From Nostoc sp. 'Peltigera membranacea cyanobiont' 210A (GTDB taxonomy: Bacteria; Cyanobacteriota; Cyanobacteriia; Cyanobacteriales; Nostocaceae), in NCBI RefSeq assembly GCF_002246015.1, contig NZ_NOLJ01000006.1, positions 598,030-637,309 of the forward strand: a stretch of DNA of 39,280 nucleotides, read 5' to 3'. Of the stretch, positions 15,565 to 22,938 are shown piece after piece (the stretch's first letter is position 1; each line of letters starts with the position of its first letter). The position numbers were made by a program, and so were the translations under genes. The notes below the pieces were generated by a model, which was not told the DNA's origin, ran no database searches, and worked only from the letters and a program-made list of their open reading frames with translations.

Positions 15565-16782
15565 TTAGCTCAATAATCGCTGCCAAGTTAGTTCTTTTGT
15601 CGCTTCATCCCGATACCAGCGTAATAAATTAGCAGTTTGACTCTTGGTAATTCCAGGCAAACCAATTGCTTGTCTGGGTGCATCTGTAGCTAATAAAATG
15701 GCAGTCTCTACATCACAAATCCCCCACTTCACCAAATTCTGCACTCCCACTAATAAGGGTAAAGTCGTCCCCGATAAAGTGCCATCAGCCAGTCGTGCTG
15801 TACCGTTTTTAACTTCAATTTGCCGACTGTCCCAAGGATACACGCCATCGGGTAGCCCCAGAGGTGAAAGAGCATCACTCACAAGGAACAGCCCTTTCTC
15901 TTGATAGCTAGCGCGAAGTAATATTTGCAGCATCGTGGGCGAAACGTGTTCACCATCAGCAATAAAACCACACATCACATCAGGATGAGTAATTGCTGCC
16001 CCTAATAATCCTGGTTCGCGGTGATGCAATGGTGGCATGGCATTGAAAGCATGAGTTACCATCGTTGCACCGAGTTCAAAAGCAAGTTGCGCTTGGGCTG
16101 ATGTTGCCTGAGAATGTCCTAAGCTAACGGTAATCCCCAAAGAACGCAAATATGGAATTACTTCGCCAGTGGGATCTAACTCCGGCGCTAAAGTGATGAC
16201 TTTTACAATGTGGGCATAATCACCCAAAACCCGTTTTACCTCGTCAATTGTTAAGGGTAACAAGTACTCTGCCGGGTGTGCGCCGCGTTTTTGGTAATTC
16301 AAAAATGGCCCTTCTAAATGGACTCCGAGAATCTTGGCAGATGACCTCACCCCCAACCCCTCTCCGTCAACGGAGAGGGGAGTAAAATTAGCAAAGACTG
16401 CAAGCGATCGCTGAATCTTTTCTACTGAAGTTGTCACAAGTGTCGGTAAAAATCCATCTACCCCGACATCCCACAAAAATTTCGTTATTTTCTGGAGTAC
16501 ATGAGCATTTTCAGCAGTCAAATCAGGAAATGCCAATCCCAACGCACCGTTAATTTGCAAATCAACGCCACCCAATGAAATCCAGTCACCGACAACATCT
16601 ATCACGGATGCACAGATGTCCTTCCCTACTGTACCCATTGGCAAGATTTGCTCAATTATCCCCTCTTGATTAACCAAGAGCATCTGCAAATCTTTGTAAC
16701 CAGGTACTCTAGCATTGATAATATCTACAGGATTTTGTGTTGCTTGGGTCATCACACTGGCGAGAAAAGAGCTAAATCTCAT
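15565..16782 (-). CDS. nagA: N-acetylglucosamine-6-phosphate deacetylase
   Basis: NagA removes acetate from GlcNAc-6-P, feeding amino-sugar recycling. The amidohydrolase barrel is recognisable: DLQINGALGLAFPDL, VHLEGPFLNYQKRGAHPAEYL with the metal-binding Glu, SLGHSQATSAQA, THAFNAMPPLHHREPGLLG, and LFLVSDALSPLGLPDG with the catalytic Asp. The frame at 16782 opens with ATG; a second ATG ten codons on (16752, MTQATQNPVD) may be the true start, as neither has a ribosome-binding site. An in-frame insert (TPLSVDGEGLGVRSS) just before ILGVHLEGPF comes from a CCTCTCC hairpin repeat. The core residues are intact, so it is probably active. Confidence 0.9.
   Translation of the reverse strand: MRFSSFLASVMTQATQNPVDIINARVPGYKDLQMLLVNQEGIIEQILPMGTVGKDICASVIDVVGDWISLGGVDLQINGALGLAFPDLTAENAHVLQKITKFLWDVGVDGFLPTLVTTSVEKIQRSLAVFANFTPLSVDGEGLGVRSSAKILGVHLEGPFLNYQKRGAHPAEYLLPLTIDEVKRVLGDYAHIVKVITLAPELDPTGEVIPYLRSLGITVSLGHSQATSAQAQLAFELGATMVTHAFNAMPPLHHREPGLLGAAITHPDVMCGFIADGEHVSPTMLQILLRASYQEKGLFLVSDALSPLGLPDGVYPWDSRQIEVKNGTARLADGTLSGTTLPLLVGVQNLVKWGICDVETAILLATDAPRQAIGLPGITKSQTANLLRWYRDEATKELTWQRLLS
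16340..16381. repeat. Hairpin repeat inserted in frame in nagA
   Basis: CCCCTCTCCGT (16357-16367) pairs perfectly with ACGGAGAGGGG (16370-16380) across two bases. The flanking CACCCCCAACCCC belongs to the same repeat, widespread in intergenic DNA of Nostoc-like genomes. The block adds about 13 residues to NagA without a stop. Confidence 0.75.
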
Positions 16783-16811
16783 CCGATTTTAGATGAAACA
16801 ATCAGCCATTA

Positions 16812-16841
16812 ATCCAAAATCCAAAATCCAAAATCCAAAAT
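16812..16841 (+). repeat. Heptamer tandem repeat (tccaaaa)
   Basis: Four copies of TCCAAAA lie directly upstream of the purE start. Short tandemly repeated heptamers are characteristic of heterocystous cyanobacteria. The tract replaces any visible ribosome-binding site of purE. Confidence 0.85.
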
Positions 16842-16844
16842 TCT

Positions 16845-17363
16845 ATGACTCCCCTAGTTGGTATTATCATGGGCAGCGATTCCGATTTGCCCACTATGAA
16901 AGATGCGATCGCAGTTTGTGAAGAATTTGGCGTTGAGAGCGAAGTTGCGATCGTTTCGGCTCACCGTACCCCAGAACGTATGGTGCAATATGCTCAACTT
17001 GCACACCAACGCGGTATTAAGGTAATTATTGCAGGTGCCGGTGGTGCTGCCCATTTACCAGGAATGGTAGCGTCTTTAACTCCACTTCCTGTAATCGGTG
17101 TTCCTGTACCCACTCGGAACTTACAAGGTGTAGATTCTTTGTATTCTATTTTACAGATGCCTGCTGGCATTCCTGTGGCAACAGTAGCGATCGGTAATGC
17201 CAAAAATGCCGGTCTTTTAGCAATACAAATCCTCGCAACTCATCAACCAGAATTGCTAGAAAAAGTGCAACAATATCGTCAAACCCTATGTGAATCAGTA
17301 ATTGCAAAGCAAGCAAAACTCGAACAATTAGGCTATGAGCAATATTTACAACAGATGTTTTAA
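16845..17363 (+). CDS. purE: N5-carboxyaminoimidazole ribonucleotide mutase
   Basis: PurE converts N5-CAIR to CAIR in purine synthesis. The family motifs MGSDSDLPTM (about 9-18), SAHRTPERM and AGAGGAAHLPGM, then PVIGVPVPTRNLQGVDSLYSILQMP, are complete. The 172 residues fit a class I PurE. ATG 16845 immediately follows the heptamer repeat. nagA is divergent 62 bp away (92 bp from its second ATG), so the repeat lies in the shared promoter region. purK is not adjacent. Confidence 0.95.
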   Translation: MTPLVGIIMGSDSDLPTMKDAIAVCEEFGVESEVAIVSAHRTPERMVQYAQLAHQRGIKVIIAGAGGAAHLPGMVASLTPLPVIGVPVPTRNLQGVDSLYSILQMPAGIPVATVAIGNAKNAGLLAIQILATHQPELLEKVQQYRQTLCESVIAKQAKLEQLGYEQYLQQMF

Positions 17364-17617
17364 TAAGTTTTAACACCAGAGCAGCAGGGCAGCAGCTAAA
17401 CTCGAAGGTTTAGTAACTGCTGCACCAGATATCCGCCGCTACCATCTTTTGGCATAGTGTCATCTTGCTAACTAGAAGCAGACTCTTTATTTTTGGGGAT
17501 CGTTTGGCATATCTCAGCCTTAAATTCTAAGATTGAAGCGATCGCTCCAGAATCATGCAGCATTCTGAAGTATCTTGATCCTGAGGCCTTAGTCAAAAAT
17601 TGAGAGCTGCAACATCC

Positions 17618-18397
17618 ATGTGCCAACTGCTCGGAATGAATTGCAATGTCCCAACGGATATTTGCTTTTCTTTTGAAGGGTTTTCTGCACGGGGAGGAAA
17701 AACGGATGACCATAGCGATGGTTGGGGCATTGCTTTCTTTGAAGGAAAGGGATGTCGAATGTTTTTAGATGCCCAACCTTCTGTTGCTTCTCCGGTAGCG
17801 GAGTTTGTACGGAGTTATCCGATCCACTCAACCCATGTCATAGCCCACATCCGCAAAGCTACTCAGGGTGAAATTGCCCTACACAACTGCCATCCTTTCC
17901 GCAGGGAATTGTGGGGTCAGTATTGGGTGTTTGCTCACAACGGTAATTTGCCAGATTTTGATCCAGAAAATTTAGGCTTTTATCAAGCCGTAGGTGATAC
18001 CGATAGTGAAAAAGCATTCTGTATGATGCTAGAAACATTGCGATCGCGCTTTCCTAAAGGTAAGCCTGACATAAAGGAACTATACCCTGTACTGCAAGAA
18101 ATTACTGGTGCAATTGCAAAATTGGGTATATTTAATTACTTATTATCAGATGGAGAACACTTTTTTGCTTATTGCTCAACTAAACTCAGCTACATTGTTC
18201 GCCAAGCGCCCTTTGCCGCTGCCCATTTAATTGACCAAGATATGACTGTAGATTTTCGGGAAGTGACTACTGAACGCGATCGCGTCGCTGTCATTGCTAC
18301 CACACCCCTCACAGACAATGAAGTTTGGACACAAATTCAACCGGGAGAATTACTAGTTTTTCAAGACGGTTTGCCCCTGAAATATACATTCAGTTAA
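17618..18397 (+). CDS. Class II glutamine amidotransferase (YafJ-like)
   Basis: Class II amidotransferases need Cys right after the initiator Met. ATG 17618 gives MCQLLGMN, with C2 as nucleophile, so the TTG at 17600 is rejected. HSDGWGIAF (about 33-41), AHIRKATQGEI and FAHNGNL are the glutaminase-site motifs. The 259 residues contain essentially only the glutaminase domain, as in YafJ/EgtC-type proteins that lack a separate synthase domain. The acceptor substrate is unknown. No partner enzyme is encoded next to it. Confidence 0.85.
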   Translation: MCQLLGMNCNVPTDICFSFEGFSARGGKTDDHSDGWGIAFFEGKGCRMFLDAQPSVASPVAEFVRSYPIHSTHVIAHIRKATQGEIALHNCHPFRRELWGQYWVFAHNGNLPDFDPENLGFYQAVGDTDSEKAFCMMLETLRSRFPKGKPDIKELYPVLQEITGAIAKLGIFNYLLSDGEHFFAYCSTKLSYIVRQAPFAAAHLIDQDMTVDFREVTTERDRVAVIATTPLTDNEVWTQIQPGELLVFQDGLPLKYTFS

Positions 18398-18516
18398 TAA
18401 TAAGTAGTTGTTCAATTTTGCCCATTTAGATATTTTCTAGATGGGTTTTATTTTTCATGGTGTTCATATTAAGTAATTTTTAGTGGTGTGGCGTTTTAGT
18501 TGTACCTTCAAAATCG

Positions 18517-18984
18517 ATGCCTCTGATTATCTCGATTTTGATGATTGTGGTTGCCGTGTTTTCAATCACCAATCGGAAAGCTGGAATAGTTTCAAGAATA
18601 GGAAAACCATCACCAATAGAAGAAATTGGTGGATATGTGGCAACTTTTGTGCTTGGTGTTTATGGTGGTTTCTTTAGTGGTGGCTATGTCACTATGCTCA
18701 CAGCAGCTTATGTCAGCCTATTTCGGATGACATTTGTACAGGCGATCGCAAACACAAAGTTTATCAATATTTTTTCTTCGCTGATTGCCACCATTATTTT
18801 CTTTACACAGGGAATAGTTGATTACCAACTAGGTATTATTCTGAGTATTACTATGTTTATTGGTGGAGTTGTGGGATCGCGAGTTGCCCTGAAACTTAGT
18901 AATATCTGGTTGCGCCGTATATTTCTCACTACAGTAATTGCTCTTGCACTTAAGACATTACTTGATTTTGTTGTACTGCGTTGA
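18517..18984 (+). pseudogene. N-terminally truncated TauE/SafE permease
   Basis: The 155 residues match only the C-terminal half of TauE/SafE anion permeases: GGYVATFVLGVYGGFFSGGYVT, FVQAIANTKFINIFSSLIATI, FFTQGIVDYQLGI, GGVVGSRVALKLSNIWLRRIFL. A full protein has about 250-270 residues with an N-terminal repeat of the same unit. No N-terminal half lies upstream in any frame. ATG 18517 lacks a ribosome-binding site. It is probably a decayed gene; a half-length protein that dimerises cannot be excluded. Its place beside the sulfate permease genes fits a sulfur-anion carrier. Confidence 0.6.
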
Positions 18985-19065
18985 GCGAAGCCGGTCACTA
19001 GAACAGACTGTCCTGAAAAATTAGCTATTCCCTAGCAAGTTGCTTGATGTGCTAGATAGGTGATT

Positions 19066-19094
19066 GCGATGCCTAGGTTGGGCTGCGCCTACGC
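19066..19094 (+). repeat. 29-bp GC-rich dispersed repeat
   Basis: A copy of the 29-bp family (GCGATGCCTAGGTTGGGCTG, ending CTACGC) lies in the 294-bp gap before sbpA. No gene is seen in the rest of that gap. Confidence 0.7.
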
Positions 19095-19242
19095 AATTTG
19101 ATAGTTGAAAGTAAAAGCATTTTTAATTTTTCACAGAACTGGTAAAATCACCATATTCTTGATAAAGAATGTGAGGTTTTTTGGTGTTTGCAACTAGATA
19201 CATGGAATCATCCAGTATTATAAACAGTATATAACTGTATTC

Positions 19243-19261
19243 CCATCAATTATCTGTAGAT
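19243..19261 (+). promoter_or_regulatory. Weak sulfur-regulon motif before sbpA
   Basis: CCATCAATTATCTGTAGAT agrees at 13 of 19 positions with the copy before the Rrf2 gene (29097-29115). It ends 17 bases before the sbpA start. The ACCG core is not conserved, so this is a weak candidate. Confidence 0.3.
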
Positions 19262-19278
19262 TTAGTGGAGGAAATGGA

Positions 19279-20475
19279 ATGAGTTTATGGCAACGCCCAC
19301 TGAAAAGATTACAAGCGATGTCTTACGACAAGCTGCTTCTCTGCGAGACGCTTCGCGAACGCATCTACGCTGAATATACAACCTATCGGTTCAGACTAAA
19401 TTCGCTCAAAGGCTTTGTATCACTCTTTTTGGTAGGTACTGTATTGAGTGTAGCCCTTGCCGCCTGCTCTGGTGGTGAAACTGGGAGTACTTCTTCCTCT
19501 GAAACCCCTGCTGCTAATGCTACTCCTGTGGCTGCAAGTAAAGATAATGTTGAATTAACTCTAGTTTCCTTTGCAGTTACTAAAGCAGCTCATGAAGCAA
19601 TTATTCCTAAGTTTGTAGAACAGTGGAAAAAAGATCATAATCAAACCGTCGTTTTCAAGCAAAGCTATGGCGGTTCTGGTTCCCAAACTCGCGCTGTTAT
19701 TGATGGTTTGGAAGCAGATGTTGTTCACTTGGCACTAGCTGGAGACACCTCAAAGATTGAGAAGGCTGGATTGATTCAGCCAGGATGGGAGAAAGAAGTT
19801 CCCAACAATGGTATTGTCTCGAAATCTGTTGCAGCAATAGTCACTCGTCAAGGCAATCCTAAAGGCATCAAGAACTGGGCAGATTTAGCCAAAGACGGTG
19901 TGAAATTGATTACTGCTAACCCCAAAACTTCTGGTGGTGCTAAGTGGAATTTCTTAGCACTATGGGATTCTGTGATTAAAACAGGTGGCGATGAGGCTAA
20001 AGCTACTGAATTTGTGACTAAAGTTTACAAAAATGTGCCAATCTTGCCTAAAGATGCGCGGGAAGCTACTGATACATTCGCCAAGCAAGGGCAGGGTGAT
20101 GTCTTAATCAACTACGAAAACGAAGTTATTTTGGCACAGCAAAAGGGCGAAAAGGTTGAGTATGTCGTTCCTGATGTGAATATATCCATCGACAATCCGA
20201 TCGCTGTGGTAGATAAAAACGTTGATAAGCATGGAACCCGCGAAGTTGCTGAAGGTTTTGTGAAATACCTCTATAGCCCAGAAGCACAGCAAGAGTTTGT
20301 CAAATTGGGATTCCGTCCTGTGGATGAGACTTTAGCTCAAACCAAGGAAGTCACAGACAAATTTCCCAAGCTGAAAACTTTAGGTACAGTTGCAGACTTA
20401 GGCGGTTGGGAAGCAATTGATAAGAAGTTCTTCGCAGATGGGGGCGTGTTTGACAAGATTCAAGCCAAAAAATAA
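19279..20475 (+). CDS. sbpA: Sulfate-binding lipoprotein of the sulfate ABC transporter
   Basis: This is the extracytoplasmic sulfate/thiosulfate receptor. After a hydrophobic segment (about 45-62) comes a lipobox LAAC with C63 as lipid anchor. The mature part has LVSFAVTKAAHEAIIPKF, FKQSYGGSGSQTRAVIDGL, VVHLALAGD, KSVAAIVTRQGNPKGI, NPKTSGGAKWNFL and GDVLINYENEV, all Sbp family markers. GGAGGA precedes ATG 19279. The region before the hydrophobic segment is unusually long, about 44 residues, because a GC-rich repeat (about residues 13-31) is inserted in frame. cysT and cysW follow; cysA, the ATPase, is absent from the window. Confidence 0.93.
   Translation: MSLWQRPLKRLQAMSYDKLLLCETLRERIYAEYTTYRFRLNSLKGFVSLFLVGTVLSVALAACSGGETGSTSSSETPAANATPVAASKDNVELTLVSFAVTKAAHEAIIPKFVEQWKKDHNQTVVFKQSYGGSGSQTRAVIDGLEADVVHLALAGDTSKIEKAGLIQPGWEKEVPNNGIVSKSVAAIVTRQGNPKGIKNWADLAKDGVKLITANPKTSGGAKWNFLALWDSVIKTGGDEAKATEFVTKVYKNVPILPKDAREATDTFAKQGQGDVLINYENEVILAQQKGEKVEYVVPDVNISIDNPIAVVDKNVDKHGTREVAEGFVKYLYSPEAQQEFVKLGFRPVDETLAQTKEVTDKFPKLKTLGTVADLGGWEAIDKKFFADGGVFDKIQAKK
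19315..19372 (+). repeat. Dispersed repeat in the sbpA signal-peptide region
   Basis: The block begins GCGATGTCTTACGACAAGC, close to the glcE repeats at 9548, and continues with TGCGAGACGCTTCGCGAACG, another Nostoc repeat word seen in related form near 38026. It encodes part of the long N-terminal extension of SbpA. Confidence 0.7.
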
Positions 20476-20547
20476 TTCGTAATGACGCTCCTGCGGACGC
20501 TCGAGTACTCGCTACCGCTTCGCTAACGTAATTCGTAATTCGTAATT
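20473..20547. repeat. AATTCGTAATT repeat interrupted by a 45-bp unit
   Basis: A 45-bp unit (20484-20528), starting GACGCTCCTGCGG, sits between two AATTCGTAATT words. The identical 45 bp occurs at 26893-26937, also between AATTCGTAATT words. Inverted words (GAATTACGAATT) follow near 20598-20625, so the gap between sbpA and cysT can fold into a long hairpin. Confidence 0.75.
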
Positions 20548-20669
20548 ATGACCCCACAACTTTCTTTTCTCCAGAATTAAAAGTAGTTGGTCGTGCTTGA
20601 ATTACGAATTAGCAATTACGAACACTGGCAAAAAGCTCCTTGTGAATTTTAAATTTTGAATTTTTCACT

Positions 20670-21530
20670 ATGACATCTGTATCTCCTTCTGTGGAAGTTG
20701 AACGCAAAACGCCATTCTGGAAGAGATTGGGGCGAGTTCCTTGGACTTGGCGAATCACCATTGCATACCTGACGGTGATGTTGTTTATCCCTATAGTTGC
20801 TATGTTTCTGAAAGCAGCTACAGAACCTCCATCTAGGTTTTGGGCGATCGCAACCAGTGATATCGCACTAGCAACATACAACGTAACTTTTTTTACAGCA
20901 ATATTTGCCGCCTTACTCAATGGCGTATTTGGAACTCTGATTGCTTGGGTTCTGGTTCGATACGACTTTCCCTTCAAGCGCTTGATTGACGCCACAGTAG
21001 ATTTACCCTTTGCACTACCAACTTCCGTAGCAGGGCTAACCTTGGCAACAGTTTACAGCGATAACGGCTGGCTAGGTTCGCTACTAGCACCACTGGGAAT
21101 AAAGGTGTCTTTTACCCGCACGGGAGTAGCGGTGGCAATGATATTTATCTCACTACCTTTTATTGTGAGAACTGTGCAACCCGTACTTCAAGAAATGGAA
21201 CATGAAATTGAAGAAGCTGCCTGGTGTCTGGGTGCTTCTCAATGGCAGACCTTCTGGAAAGTGATTTTGCCACCTTTATTTCCCACGATTTTGACTGGTG
21301 TTGCCTTGGGTTTTTCCCGTGCAGTTGGAGAGTATGGTTCAACTGTGATTATTTCTTCCAATACGCCCTATCAAGATTTAATCGCACCTGTGCTGATTTT
21401 CCAGCGCCTAGAGCAGTATGACTATTCTGGTGCAACAGTAATTGGCATAGTTTTACTATCAATTTCGTTGGTACTGCTATTGGCAATTAATTTCTTACAA
21501 GCATGGGCAAGGCGATATGACAGTAGATAA
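20670..21530 (+). CDS. cysT: Sulfate ABC transporter permease CysT
   Basis: CysT is one of two membrane subunits of the sulfate importer. The 286 residues have about six membrane segments, DLPFALPTSVAGLTLATVY, and the permease EAA loop EEAAWCLGASQWQTFWKVILPP (near 185-206), which contacts the ATPase. The start MTSVSPSVEVERKTPFWKR is normal for cyanobacterial CysT. Its 3' end overlaps cysW by 14 bases. It follows sbpA after 194 bp of repeat DNA that may weaken transcription from the sbpA promoter. Confidence 0.94.
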   Translation: MTSVSPSVEVERKTPFWKRLGRVPWTWRITIAYLTVMLFIPIVAMFLKAATEPPSRFWAIATSDIALATYNVTFFTAIFAALLNGVFGTLIAWVLVRYDFPFKRLIDATVDLPFALPTSVAGLTLATVYSDNGWLGSLLAPLGIKVSFTRTGVAVAMIFISLPFIVRTVQPVLQEMEHEIEEAAWCLGASQWQTFWKVILPPLFPTILTGVALGFSRAVGEYGSTVIISSNTPYQDLIAPVLIFQRLEQYDYSGATVIGIVLLSISLVLLLAINFLQAWARRYDSR

Positions 21531-22392
21531 GCCAAGTTTTCACTCATCTGCATCTGATACACATACGGCCAAGCCTCAAGAGCAGAAGAGTTGGGTGCCA
21601 ATAGTTTTAATTGGGATAGCGATCGCCTATTTAGCCCTAGTTGAATATATCCCGGCAATTAACGTTTTTATCCAAGCCTTTAGTAAGGGTATTGGGCCGT
21701 TTCTATCCAACCTGACGCGACCAGCTTTTCTTCATGCAGCTTGGCTGACACTGTTGTTAGCTGTGATTTCTCTACCTTTAAATACGGTATTTGGTTTATG
21801 TGCAGCTTGGGCGATCGCTCGTCATAAATTTCCTGGACGCGCCATAGTTTTGAGCATTATTGACCTGCCCTTTTCAATTTCGCCCGTAGTTGCAGGATTA
21901 ATGATTGTGCTACTTTACGGACGCAATGGCTGGTTTGGCCCTTGGCTCCAAGCCCATGATATCAAGATTATCTTTGCCTTTCCAGGCATGGTATTGGCTA
22001 CAGCCTTCGTGAGTATGCCCTTTGTGGCGCGGGAAGTGATTCCGGTTTTAGAAGAGTTTGGTAAGGATCAAGAAGAAGCTGCTAGAACACTAGGTGCGAA
22101 AGATTGGCAAATATTTTTGCGCGTCACTCTACCTAGTATCCGTTGGGGCTTACTCTATGGTTTAATTTTGACCAATGCCAGAGCAATGGGTGAATTCGGA
22201 GCGGTTTCAGTGGTATCTGGCAACATTGCTGACCAAACACAGAGCCTACCACTGTTTGTAGAAGACGCTTACAAACAATACGAAACTGAAGCGGCTTTCT
22301 CTGCGGCTGTACTGTTAGCGTTGCTAGCAGTAGTAACCTTGGTGCTGAAGGAGATTCTAGAACGGAAAACCCGCATTAAAGATGTTGAATAG
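21517..22392 (+). CDS. cysW: Sulfate ABC transporter permease CysW
   Basis: The second permease subunit has 291 residues. DLPFSISPVVAGLMIVLLYG and the EAA loop EEAARTLGAKDWQIFLRVTLPS are the key motifs, followed by NARAMGEFGAVSVVSGNI. The start overlaps the cysT end by 14 bases, a sign of coupled translation. No cysA lies downstream; instead a NIL-domain gene follows 149 bases after the stop. The transporter must use an ATPase encoded elsewhere. Confidence 0.94.
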   Translation: MTVDKPSFHSSASDTHTAKPQEQKSWVPIVLIGIAIAYLALVEYIPAINVFIQAFSKGIGPFLSNLTRPAFLHAAWLTLLLAVISLPLNTVFGLCAAWAIARHKFPGRAIVLSIIDLPFSISPVVAGLMIVLLYGRNGWFGPWLQAHDIKIIFAFPGMVLATAFVSMPFVAREVIPVLEEFGKDQEEAARTLGAKDWQIFLRVTLPSIRWGLLYGLILTNARAMGEFGAVSVVSGNIADQTQSLPLFVEDAYKQYETEAAFSAAVLLALLAVVTLVLKEILERKTRIKDVE

Positions 22393-22510
22393 AAAAATCA
22401 AGCGATTATAGTTATCTTTTGAATAGGATACAAGCAAATCATGGGACATGGTACGAGCTACTTAGTACCTATCAGGAAATTACCGTTAGGGTTAAGAGTA
22501 GTTCTGTACC

Positions 22511-22531
22511 AATCCCGATTAGGGATTGAAA
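22511..22531 (+). repeat. Single CRISPR-repeat-like sequence
   Basis: AATCCCGATTAGGGATTGAA followed by A resembles the 3' half of cyanobacterial CRISPR repeats, which often end in AGGGATTGAAAC. There is one copy only, no spacers and no cas genes. AATCCC and GGGATT pair, so it may also be a small hairpin in the leader of the NIL gene. Confidence 0.35.
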
Positions 22532-22541
22532 TAATTCAGAT

Positions 22542-22808
22542 ATGGCTACTGACAATACACTTACCAATAAACGGATTCGACTCAGAATTCCTAAAGATTA
22601 TCACCAGGAACCTGTTATTTCTCGCCTGGTGTCTGACTACGGACTGATTGTGAATATTACGGCAGCGATTTTGGGAGCCAATGCTGTCGGAGATGGTTGG
22701 TTTGACCTTGAACTACAAGGAACAGATGCACAAATTCAAAGCGGGTTAACTTATCTCCGCGATTTGGAATTGGAAGTCTGGGATGATACTAAAGCAACCG
22801 ATTGGTAA
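22542..22808 (+). CDS. Single NIL-domain protein
   Basis: The 88 residues form one NIL domain (ferredoxin-like fold): RIRLRIPKDYHQEPVISRLV, then DYGLIVNITAAILGANAVGDGWFDLEL, and a C-terminal QSGLTYLRDLELEVW helix-strand. NIL domains are best known as the C-terminal methionine-sensing part of the methionine importer ATPase MetN. Stand-alone copies next to sulfate transport genes suggest a sensor or regulator that binds a sulfur compound; this is inferred. The gene follows cysW at 149 bp in the same direction. Two more NIL genes lie at 26225 and 27058. Confidence 0.85.
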   Translation: MATDNTLTNKRIRLRIPKDYHQEPVISRLVSDYGLIVNITAAILGANAVGDGWFDLELQGTDAQIQSGLTYLRDLELEVWDDTKATDW

Positions 22809-22864
22809 GGGTTATAGCAACACAAACAGTTTATTTATCTGGTTTTAAGAGAATCGCAACCCGC

Positions 22865-22898
22865 AGATCCCCGACTTCGTAAAAGTTGTCGGGGATCT
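22865..22898. terminator. Hairpin between convergent genes
   Basis: AGATCCCCGAC (22865-22875) pairs with GTCGGGGATCT (22888-22898), with a T-rich tail on the plus strand. It separates the NIL gene from the convergent glycosyltransferase gene and probably terminates the cys/NIL transcript. Confidence 0.7.
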
Positions 22899-22938
22899 TG
22901 TTTATCATGAATGATTCAGAATTGCTGTAGTGCTTTTC

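Noticed and set aside
22511..22531. A CRISPR array
   Set aside because: Only one repeat-like unit, no spacers, no cas genes anywhere in the window.
22441..22647. Open frame starting upstream of the first NIL gene
   Set aside because: It overlaps the NIL gene in another frame and has no recognisable domain.
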